Program-made: the position numbers and the translations under genes | Shown here: positions 1 through 5,206 of the stretch, piece by piece | Position numbering within the stretch: position 1 is the first letter of the stretch | How the letters are laid out: each line of letters begins with the position of its first letter | Source: Psychrobacter sp. | GTDB lineage: Bacteria; Pseudomonadota; Gammaproteobacteria; Pseudomonadales; Moraxellaceae | NCBI GenBank assembly: GCA_012270355.1 | Contig: JAAXIL010000206.1 | Coordinates: 1 to 5,206 of the forward strand | DNA length: 5,206 nucleotides | Direction of reading: 5' to 3' | The notes under the pieces: model-generated | Seen by the model: the letters and a program-made list of their open reading frames with translations, nothing else | Told to the model about the DNA's origin: nothing | Database searches by the model: none

Positions 1-1
1 C

Positions 2-523
2 ATTAGAAGTTATGGTTTAATCACCCTCAAGCCCACCATGTATATTGCCAACGTGAGCGAAGATGGTTTTGAGGACAATCCTTATTTGGAAGCGGTACAA
101 AACTACGCCAAAGGTGAAGATGCCATTGTTTTACCGCTATGCAACCAAATTGAAGCTGAAATTGCTCAGCTTGATGAGTCAGACAAGCAAGAATTTTTAA
201 ATGACTTGGGTATGGAAGAAGCAGGTTTAGATCAGGTCATTCGAGCAGGCTATGACCTGCTGGATATGCAAACCTATTTTACCGCAGGCGTAAAAGAAGT
301 GCGGGCTTGGACGGTGAAGGTTGGGGCGACGGCACCCGAAGCAGCTGGCGTGATTCATACTGATTTTGAGCGAGGATTTATCCGTGCCGAAGTCATCAGC
401 TATGACGATTTTATCGAATTCAATGGCGAAAAAGGGGCGGCAGCGGCAGGCAAAGCCCGTTTAGAAGGCAAAACCTACATCGTGCAAGACGGCGACGTGA
501 TGCACTTTAGGTTTAATGTTTAA
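2..523 (+). CDS. ychF: Ribosome-binding ATPase YchF (OLA1 family), C-terminal part
   Basis: Partial gene: the frame is open from base 2, so the ATG at 38 is an internal Met, not the start. 173 residues are visible of a protein usually about 363 long. YchF is a cytosolic P-loop ATPase of the Obg/TRAFAC class that binds ribosomes and is linked to translation and stress responses. Visible residues 5-20 cover the end of the G domain, LKPTMYIAN followed by NVSE. This NxxE replaces the NKxD of true GTPases and is the family signature for ATP preference. Part of the helical region follows. The TGS domain runs from about residue 90 ([14 protein letters not shown]) to the end, including [13 protein letters not shown] and the terminal [11 protein letters not shown]. 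The match to remembered E. coli YchF is collinear with no gaps, and the protein ends at TAA 521-523. The nucleotide-binding P-loop lies outside the window. It converges on the glycosyltransferase genes and is probably unrelated to them in function. Confidence 0.97.
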   Translation: MRSYGLITLKPTMYIANVSEDGFEDNPYLEAVQNYAKGEDAIVLPLCNQIEAEIAQLDESDKQEFLNDLGMEEAGLDQVIRAGYDLLDMQTYFTAGVKEVRAWTVKVGATAPEAAGVIHTDFERGFIRAEVISYDDFIEFNGEKGAAAAGKARLEGKTYIVQDGDVMHFRFNV

Positions 524-538
524 GAGTAATTAGGCGAG

Positions 539-1543
539 CTAAACAAATCGAGCGTTTGGGGCATGGGCTTGTTCTAGCTCCGCCACACTTGGCTCACGCA
601 AAACCTGAATCGGTTTGGTTTGCTTATCCGTCAACTCAATTAGCCCCATTTCACTAAACTGTCGTAACCATCCGCCCATCGCCCATTTCCCCCATTTCTC
701 ATAAAACCGATTGGCATTTGCCACAATGCTAGTCAGGTGATTTAGCGGCGGACGATAGACGGTGTGTTGCTGGTGATAAGCACGGGCTTGGGACAAATAA
801 AAGTCGATGCCCTGCTCTTTTGCGGTAAACGCAAAGTCAGTGTCCTCTGCCCCGTAGCCTGTATAGCTGGCATCAAATCCGCCAATGGTGTCATAAGCCA
901 AACGATGCAAGGCAAAGCACAAACTCCAAAATGAAGCATAATCATCAGTTGGCATAACAAACTCAGTCACCGCAGGGCGACGAGGGTGAGCGATGGCTAA
1001 ATCGGTGACTGCCTGTTGCCATTGTTGTTGGGCTTTGGGCAAGACTTTTTTGGCTAACTGTTGCAAATGGTCAGCTTTATTTGTGGCGTGATTATTAAAC
1101 AAAGAATTTATCTCACTTTCCGCTGGCAAATAATAAGGTTCGCCCATCAGCAAAGTTTGAGTTTGGCGTTTGGTTTGTTGCAAACCTGAGAGCATGTCCC
1201 CCAAAAACGTTGGACTGACCAGACAATCCACGTCCAAGAAAATTAACCAATCTTCATTGGCGTTTGATGCTCCAAATTCTCGTTGTCTACCAATATCAAA
1301 CCGCTTCGTCTCATCGCTCGCCCATTGCACGGGTAATAATTGAATGGCAATGCCCAATTCTTTGAGCAACGTCAGTTCACAATGCTCAACGTCATCGGTG
1401 ACCAACACCAATTCGCTTGGCAATTCATTTGAGGCAAGAATGCTATTTAATTGACGTAACAAATGTTCTCGCCTGCCATGACTGCCAATGATAACGCTAC
1501 CAGGCAATAAGCTTTCAGATGATATTGAAGAGGTATGGGTCAT
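539..1543 (-). CDS. Family 2-like GT-A glycosyltransferase with galactosyltransferase-type C-terminal domain
   Basis: 334 residues, no signal peptide or membrane helix seen, so probably cytosolic. The N-terminal GT-A nucleotide-sugar domain begins SVIIGSHGRREHLLRQL (residues 16-32). The metal-binding DxD is DVD at 104-106, inside DWLIFLDVDC. A second conserved block, FWSLCFALHR then GGFDASYTGYGAEDTDF (205-237), resembles the Glyco_transf_7C galactosyltransferase domain; the ED at 233-234 is the likely catalytic-base region. The chain continues to a conserved-looking AYHQQH and then NRFYEKWGKWAMGGWL (278-293). The expected activity is inverting transfer from a UDP-sugar, but donor and acceptor cannot be read from the sequence. 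The ATG at 1543 is chosen because it overlaps the upstream gene's stop as ATGA. No Shine-Dalgarno precedes it, which fits translational coupling. The segment 145-195 between the two motif blocks is rich in Gln, Ala and Lys. It is the last gene of the cassette and ends 15 bp from ychF. The family call is firm; the specific function is unknown. Confidence 0.88.
   Translation of the reverse strand: MTHTSSISSESLLPGSVIIGSHGRREHLLRQLNSILASNELPSELVLVTDDVEHCELTLLKELGIAIQLLPVQWASDETKRFDIGRQREFGASNANEDWLIFLDVDCLVSPTFLGDMLSGLQQTKRQTQTLLMGEPYYLPAESEINSLFNNHATNKADHLQQLAKKVLPKAQQQWQQAVTDLAIAHPRRPAVTEFVMPTDDYASFWSLCFALHRLAYDTIGGFDASYTGYGAEDTDFAFTAKEQGIDFYLSQARAYHQQHTVYRPPLNHLTSIVANANRFYEKWGKWAMGGWLRQFSEMGLIELTDKQTKPIQVLREPSVAELEQAHAPNARFV
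1540..1543 (-). other. ATGA stop/start overlap coupling the MurG-like and GT2 genes
   Basis: The MurG-like gene ends TTAKQP then TGA, overlapping the ATG of the GT2 gene by the same 4 bases as the previous junction. No AGGA-like site lies in the 20 bases before this start, so translation of the last gene probably depends on coupling. Confidence 0.85.
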
Positions 1544-2784
1544 GGTTGTTTAGCGGTCGTTGGGTTGTTAGCGGTTGGTTTCACAGCAGTTTGATGAATA
1601 AAACTCGGTAGCATGTCTTGCACCCATTTTCTAACACTCGAAGTAGTTGCCATCGCTCTAAAGAAGGCAACGGCATCGGTACAATGGTCGGATGATAAAA
1701 CGGGACGGGGTAAATCGGGCAATATTGACGATGATTTCACCCAATTTTGCAAATTAAACAATGCTTCTATCGTCTGTTCGACATTCATCGCATAGCCTCC
1801 TGCAATAAGTTGACTTGCCGTATCGGCTTGCTCATCAAAATGGCGAGGCTCGGCAACCACTGTCCATCGCACCTCAGGGAATCGTTGCATTTCAGCCACC
1901 GTCGTCATTCCCGTTGCAGAGATGACCCAATCGCTAAATGCCATAAATGGGGCAACATTATTCACCTCGCCCTGCCAATCAAGTGTGGGTTTAGGGCTAT
2001 CAATATGGTCATCAGGGGGTGCTCCCAACCATGCCCAGTGCAGATTATCCTTATCTTTTAGTAGGCGTTGTTGCATCTTACTGACCGCTTCGGTTAATGC
2101 TCGATTTCCCCCATAACCACTAATCACGCTAATCAGTAATTTATCAGACGGACAATTCAACTGTTGTTTAAGGGCTTGGCGTTCGGTAGCCGTGTCGTTT
2201 ACGGTCAAGTCATCATTAGAATCACCAGCTAGCACAAACCCTAAATAAATGGTTTTTTGTTTGACCCAGTCGCGCGTGGTGTCGTTTTCAAGCTCTGGCG
2301 GAAAAAATGCCAGCAACGCCTGTGCCCCTCGAAACGCCTCCAAATGTGGCGTGTCGTTGCGATAACCTGGCAAACGAACGTACAAATATGGCACGCTTGC
2401 CACTCGGCATAAGGTTGCCACTTCGACACTTAAATCAACAATGACTACGTCCAATTTTGCGTTTTGCACCGCAGTTAAAATCTGACAGCTTCGAGTTTGA
2501 ATGTCGGGGTTGCCAACTGGGTTGTAGTGCACAAAATTTGGTTTGGTTGGGTCTGGCTGATTAGCATAAACATCATCGGACGTTGGGTCTTCGTCCGCCA
2601 GATGAATCAGGTTAATGTTAGGTTTATCATGGAGCCATTTTTGAGCGTATTTAGCACTGGTCATGACGGTAAGTGGCGTGCCTTTTCCTGTGTCTGTGCC
2701 CAACTGTGCCAGCCACGTTGCCAATCGCCCCGCCTTTTGGCAATGTCCCGAGCCGTGATGATGGGCATAATAGCCAATATTCAT
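1540..2784 (-). CDS. MurG/GT28-like GT-B glycosyltransferase
   Basis: 414 residues from the chosen start. The N-terminus MNIGYYAHHHGSGHCQKA is a Rossmann beta-strand followed by a Gly/His loop (HHHGSGH, 8-14), the equivalent of the GGTGGH acceptor-side loop in MurG. A second Rossmann domain starts near LLISVISGYGGNRALTEAV (216-234). The donor-binding end is NVAPFMAFSDWVISATGMTT (276-295) with VAE next, then EPRHFDEQADTASQLIAGG (312-330). This follows the MurG-type order of a D-x-V-I-S-x-x-G-x-T-x-x-E helix and then a Q-x-x-x-A block. It is not MurG itself: the loop differs and no cell-wall genes are nearby. The last 20 or so residues are a Thr/Pro/Asn-rich tail. The frame is open further upstream to 2844, but the ATG at 2784 is preferred: it begins the MNIGYY strand, has an AAGGA site 8 nt before it, and overlaps the previous stop as ATGA. 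It shares a second ATGA overlap with the next gene. Substrate unknown; a role in glycolipid or surface glycan assembly is inference. Confidence 0.87.
   Translation of the reverse strand: MNIGYYAHHHGSGHCQKAGRLATWLAQLGTDTGKGTPLTVMTSAKYAQKWLHDKPNINLIHLADEDPTSDDVYANQPDPTKPNFVHYNPVGNPDIQTRSCQILTAVQNAKLDVVIVDLSVEVATLCRVASVPYLYVRLPGYRNDTPHLEAFRGAQALLAFFPPELENDTTRDWVKQKTIYLGFVLAGDSNDDLTVNDTATERQALKQQLNCPSDKLLISVISGYGGNRALTEAVSKMQQRLLKDKDNLHWAWLGAPPDDHIDSPKPTLDWQGEVNNVAPFMAFSDWVISATGMTTVAEMQRFPEVRWTVVAEPRHFDEQADTASQLIAGGYAMNVEQTIEALFNLQNWVKSSSILPDLPRPVLSSDHCTDAVAFFRAMATTSSVRKWVQDMLPSFIHQTAVKPTANNPTTAKQP
2781..2784 (-). other. ATGA stop/start overlap coupling the GT4 and MurG-like genes
   Basis: On the minus strand the GT4 gene ends QQGRSV then TGA, and the ATG of the next gene shares bases with that stop. 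Such overlaps usually let terminating ribosomes restart, keeping two proteins in step. The downstream gene also has its own Shine-Dalgarno here, so coupling need not be absolute. Confidence 0.85.
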
Positions 2785-3890
2785 ACGGAGCGTCCTTGCT
2801 GATATAAGTCTAGATAATCCGCCACCATTCGCTCTGCCCCACAAAAATCAACGGCTCGCTGTCGGCAAGTCTGCCTATCAATGTGTTGTATTTTTTCAAA
2901 CCCTGCTACAAATACTTGCTCATCAAACGTCTTATTTGCCGTATCAAATGGCACAACCACACCCACGTCATCGGTAATAATCTCGGGCATTGCTCCCACG
3001 CTAAAGCCGAGCACTGGCGTTCCGCACGCCAAACTTTCTGCCAAGACCAATCCATAAGGCTCTGCCCATGTGCTGGTAAATAGCAATGCCGTCGCTTGTT
3101 TTAGATGATCGTTTATTTCTGGTTGAGTTAGATGTCCAATGTGCTGGATTAAATCGCCATGTTTCGCCAAACGTGGGGCGACCTCGGTTTCAAAATAATC
3201 GGCATTGCTTTTGGGTCCAATGATGGTCAGACGCTTGCCTGCTTTGATGCACATGTCCATTGCCAAATGCGTACCTTTTTCTGGGCAAATTCGCCCAAGC
3301 CACACATAATTTTCATCGGCAATTGGTTTCAGATTGGCTTGCCATGCGTCCACGTCAATGCCGTTATACACCACGATTGATGGCACAAATTCATTATAAA
3401 TTTGTTGCTGATAGCCACTCACCGCCGTAAAACGTCCTTGATTCGGCTTGTCCTTTAGTATTTGCAACGCAAGTCGCAAATGAGCAAAAATTGGCGTATG
3501 AAAACTGGTGATGACTCGCTCATCAAGACTGGTCGCCAAAAGCATCGGCACATAATGCAAACTGTTGTTATGTACCACGTCGAACGGCTTGGTTTGGTCT
3601 TCTGCCAGTAGCTGAGACATGGCATTTTGATAGGCAACATACAGGTACATGTCTTGTCGATTCATGCCAATTTGTTCATGCTCGCTGGCATAAAACATCG
3701 TCTCAAACGTGTTTCGGCTCATGTAAGGCATAAGTTTGGCACGGGTCTCACTGTCTGCATGAGCAAATAACGTCACGTCATACCCACGCTCCACCAGTGC
3801 ATCGGCAAGCAAATGGGTAATCATTTCCAGCCCACCAGCATACGGTTGGGAGATTGGGTAGAGAGCGTGAGCAATTAAGGCAATTCTCAT
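2781..3890 (-). CDS. Family 4 (GT-B) glycosyltransferase
   Basis: 369 residues, a full-length retaining GT4 enzyme of the glycogen-synthase/PimA/WaaG fold and probably cytosolic. The N-terminal acceptor domain starts MRIALIAHALYPISQPYAGG, whose Gly-rich loop (GGLE, 19-22) contacts the donor phosphate in relatives, followed by ALVERGYDVTLFAHADSET. Next come VITSFHTPIFAH (126-137) and the domain junction VVYNGIDVDAW (173-183). The C-terminal donor domain has YVWLGRICPEKGTHLAM (195-211), with the usual Arg200 and Lys205 pair for the diphosphate. The E-x7-E motif is Glu277 and Glu285 (EPYGLVLAE), followed by SLACGTPVLGF. All expected catalytic landmarks are intact. The start is fixed by the MRIALI strand, with an AGGA 11 nt upstream, slightly far. 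It heads the ATGA-coupled cassette and is separated from the membrane glycosyltransferase by an AT-rich gap that may carry its promoter. GT4 sequence alone does not reveal sugar specificity. Confidence 0.93.
   Translation of the reverse strand: MRIALIAHALYPISQPYAGGLEMITHLLADALVERGYDVTLFAHADSETRAKLMPYMSRNTFETMFYASEHEQIGMNRQDMYLYVAYQNAMSQLLAEDQTKPFDVVHNNSLHYVPMLLATSLDERVITSFHTPIFAHLRLALQILKDKPNQGRFTAVSGYQQQIYNEFVPSIVVYNGIDVDAWQANLKPIADENYVWLGRICPEKGTHLAMDMCIKAGKRLTIIGPKSNADYFETEVAPRLAKHGDLIQHIGHLTQPEINDHLKQATALLFTSTWAEPYGLVLAESLACGTPVLGFSVGAMPEIITDDVGVVVPFDTANKTFDEQVFVAGFEKIQHIDRQTCRQRAVDFCGAERMVADYLDLYQQGRSV
2793..2797 (-). promoter_or_regulatory. Shine-Dalgarno AAGGA of the MurG-like gene
   Basis: AAGGA lies 8 nt before the ATG at 2784, inside the last codons of the GT4 gene. 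It decides the start of the MurG-like protein in favour of MNIGYY over the in-frame ATG at 2844, which would add 20 residues overlapping the GT4 gene. Confidence 0.65.
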
Positions 3891-3901
3891 TTATTGATTT
3901 T

Positions 3902-3905
3902 TCCT
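3902..3905 (-). promoter_or_regulatory. Probable Shine-Dalgarno AGGA of the GT4 gene
   Basis: AGGA sits 11 nt before the ATG at 3890, within the small palindrome TCCTCAGGA (3902-3910). The spacing is longer than ideal, but it is the only purine-rich candidate in an otherwise A/T leader. Confidence 0.45.
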
Positions 3906-3919
3906 GAGGATTTTTTGTA

Positions 3920-3949
3920 TTATTAAATTTTTCTTATATTTAATGTTAA
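3920..3949 (-). promoter_or_regulatory. Candidate sigma-70 promoter for the three-gene glycosyltransferase cassette
   Basis: On the minus strand TTAACA (3949-3944) could be a -35 and TAATAA (3925-3920) a -10, with an 18-bp spacer, placing transcription start near 3913, about 23 nt before the GT4 ATG. The 66-bp gap 3891-3956 is only about 14% GC, so chance matches to promoter consensus are easy. The membrane glycosyltransferase gene could equally be co-transcribed through it. Confidence 0.3.
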
Positions 3950-3951
3950 AT
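3938..3951 (-). repeat. Small A/T inverted repeat ATTTAA-CA-TTAAAT
   Basis: The 6-bp arms are perfect around a CA centre, overlapping the possible -35. The AAATTTAA core (3946-3953) recurs at 3923-3930, 23 bp away. It could be an operator-like element or just A/T-rich sequence; the lack of G/C makes it a poor terminator. Confidence 0.3.
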
Positions 3952-3956
3952 TTATT

Positions 3957-5206
3957 CTAATTACTGTCTCGGTATTCCCACCATAACAGTTCTGAAGCGA
4001 TAAGTTTTAAAGTAATAATGCCAATACTGGCTCGTATTAAGGTTTGATTGAGAAGATAATTATTAGATTGATTAATATGTTGAATTGGTAAATTTTGTTG
4101 AGTTGGTTGGACTATGTGTTTACGACTCTGTTGCTGTTGATATCGTCCATCTAACCATAACCCTGTCACCGTTGCCCCATGTAGCACCAACACCGTTTTG
4201 GGTAGCGGACGAATACGATGGCGAAGTTTGCTCAATGCCCCAAACGCACGTTGTACGATACTGACATTCACAACGTGTGTATTAAGCTTACTCCGTTTTT
4301 TATTGGTGACGATAAAGAGTTTTTTTTGTCCCCAAAGCACGGGCAACCAATGCAATGCCCCATCTTCCCATAGATTCAGATGCATTAGCCATGCGGTCAG
4401 TGGCAATAGCGTTGCCTGCGACAGAGAAGACTGAGAAGTTGAAGGGTAGTCAGATGGATTTTGTTTCACCTTATCATCAGATGTCTTTATCGTCAGGGTT
4501 TGCATCGACGCAAATGACCCACGTCCATAAAATCGAAACAAACGACAAAGCAAATAACCATATTGCATCGTGATGGCGACTGCCAATAATTTTTTGGCAG
4601 GGGATAACCCATGATAATGTGATTTGGAAATGTGTCGGTTTGGCATCTCATCGAAGACATCTAGCCAAATCAGCCCCGTTGCTACCGCTTGCAAAGCTAA
4701 AGCTGGGGCAGTGGCGTTTAACCATGTGGTCAATTGCACCCACTGGCTGTAACTTTGTTGAAAATCTTCGAGCGTTGTTTTGTCGTTGATAACGCCCCAC
4801 CCTGCCTGCACCACTTGCCAGCCCAACTGTTTTTGAATCACGGTTTGGGCATTGCCATACATCCAGCGTCGTCGCTGGGTAAACCAACTCGGCACCGTGA
4901 GCGGTAATTCGCCTTGTCCTATCACCTCGTGGATATAACACGTTGAAAATCCTGCCTCATGTAAGGCAATGCCTGTTTGGGCATCTTCGGTCAAACTGTC
5001 GATTTGCCAACCCCCGATTGCTTCTAACGCTTCTCGTTTTAGCAATGCCAGTGTGCCCGTTGATAGGCTATGCGATTTGTGTAACGGGTGAGCGAGCCGT
5101 TTAACAAAATAGTGATTGAGATCCGCGGGGCCAATTGGTTGGCATCGGGTATGACGATAGGCTTGCGGAATCTGCCATAACGCACACTTTGTAACCTCAG
5201 CCTCCG
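3957..5206 (-). CDS. Membrane family 2 processive-type glycosyltransferase, N-terminus outside window
   Basis: Partial. The frame is open to the right edge (first whole codon at 5204) and gives 415 residues up to TAG at 3957. The P-loop-like nucleotide and DxD regions are missing, but the second half of a BcsA/PgaC-type GT-A domain is clear. STGTLALLKREALEAIGGW (48-66) leads to the catalytic-base motif TED (72-74; bases 4983-4991) and then the QxxRW motif as QRRRW (110-114; bases 4863-4877). Hydrophobic segments near residues 160-183, 205-223, 264-291, 336-351 and 389-409 suggest several membrane helices, the last two being weaker calls. A polar Ser/Asp/Lys-rich linker lies at about 236-263. 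GQKKLFIVTNKK (292-303) resembles the short F-x-V-T-x-K segment common after the last core helix of this family. About 112 further residues follow, including a QQQQ run and an Asn/Gln-rich stretch, and the end is AT-rich. It probably polymerises or primes a surface polysaccharide at the inner membrane. Sugar identity is unknown. Confidence 0.9.
   Translation of the reverse strand, partial: EAEVTKCALWQIPQAYRHTRCQPIGPADLNHYFVKRLAHPLHKSHSLSTGTLALLKREALEAIGGWQIDSLTEDAQTGIALHEAGFSTCYIHEVIGQGELPLTVPSWFTQRRRWMYGNAQTVIQKQLGWQVVQAGWGVINDKTTLEDFQQSYSQWVQLTTWLNATAPALALQAVATGLIWLDVFDEMPNRHISKSHYHGLSPAKKLLAVAITMQYGYLLCRLFRFYGRGSFASMQTLTIKTSDDKVKQNPSDYPSTSQSSLSQATLLPLTAWLMHLNLWEDGALHWLPVLWGQKKLFIVTNKKRSKLNTHVVNVSIVQRAFGALSKLRHRIRPLPKTVLVLHGATVTGLWLDGRYQQQQSRKHIVQPTQQNLPIQHINQSNNYLLNQTLIRASIGIITLKLIASELLWWEYRDSN
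4320..4327 (-). repeat. A8 homopolymer tract inside the membrane glycosyltransferase gene
   Basis: The coding strand reads CAA AAA AAA CTC (Gln-Lys-Lys-Leu), an 8-A run that also fits the slippery heptamer form A AAA AAA. A -1 shift here would stop after six codons at TAA (4302-4300). A +1 shift also soon meets a stop. Either would remove the C-terminal tail of about 110 residues. Confidence 0.6.

Noticed and set aside
38..40. ATG at 38 as the ychF start
   Set aside because: The upstream in-frame codons encode YGLITLKPT, which belongs to the YchF G domain; this Met is internal.
742..960. Alternative minus-strand frame inside the GT2/7C gene
   Set aside because: It runs in a different frame of the same strand through the conserved galactosyltransferase-like block, which is intact in the main frame.
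1613..2802. Plus-strand open frames inside the MurG-like gene (1613-1795, 1747-2061, 1922-2116, 2497-2802)
   Set aside because: They lie antisense to a well-supported gene, show no recognisable domain, and have Cys/Arg/His-rich composition typical of shadow frames.
2785..2844. N-terminal extension of the MurG-like protein from the in-frame ATG at 2844
   Set aside because: The added 20 residues are not GT-like, overlap the GT4 coding end by 60 bp, and have weaker support than the ATG at 2784 with its AAGGA and ATGA overlap.
2883..3380. Plus-strand frames at 2883-3083 and 3159-3380
   Set aside because: Antisense shadows of the GT4 gene without domain content.
3902..3910. TCCTCAGGA palindrome as a terminator stem after the membrane glycosyltransferase
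   Set aside because: The arms are only 4 bp around a single base, with no room for a loop; it more likely holds the GT4 ribosome binding site.
4198..4573. Plus-strand frames at 4198-4434 and 4355-4573
   Set aside because: Antisense shadows of the membrane glycosyltransferase, mutually overlapping, with no family resemblance.
5043..5045. TTG at 5045 as the start of the membrane glycosyltransferase
   Set aside because: The frame is open to the window edge and encodes STGTLA immediately upstream, part of the family's conserved block; the residue is an internal Leu.

Overview
The window looks like chromosome from a gammaproteobacterium. The clearest anchor is the C-terminal half of YchF, which aligns without gaps to my recollection of the E. 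coli protein. The moderate GC content, with AT-rich gaps and Gln/Asn-rich proteins, would suit Moraxellaceae (Moraxella or Psychrobacter type), but that placement is inference and the sequence alone does not prove it. All of the DNA is coding except one 66-bp AT-rich gap and a 15-bp convergent junction. I see no RNA genes, insertion sequences or CRISPR arrays.

Layout: positions 2-523 (+) hold the 3' part of ychF, a translation-associated housekeeping ATPase. It converges, across 15 bp, on a minus-strand run of four glycosyltransferase genes that fills the rest of the window. Read in transcription order (right to left) these are: a membrane-anchored family 2 (GT-A) synthase-like enzyme whose N-terminus lies beyond the right edge (3957-5206); a 66-bp AT-rich gap with a possible promoter; a family 4 GT-B enzyme (2781-3890); a MurG/GT28-like GT-B enzyme beginning with an HHHGSGH loop (1540-2784); and a soluble GT-A enzyme with a galactosyltransferase-like C-terminal domain (539-1543).

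The last three genes are joined by two identical 4-bp ATGA stop/start overlaps, so they form a translationally coupled cassette whose products probably act on one glycan or glycolipid. The membrane enzyme may start, extend or export the same product. No sugar-nucleotide synthesis, flippase or polymerase gene is visible, so the substrate and final product cannot be named. The cassette, with its three different folds or domain types in fixed order, is the most interesting item here. I recall a similar trio of hypothetical glycosyltransferases in actinobacterial genomes, which a database search should test.
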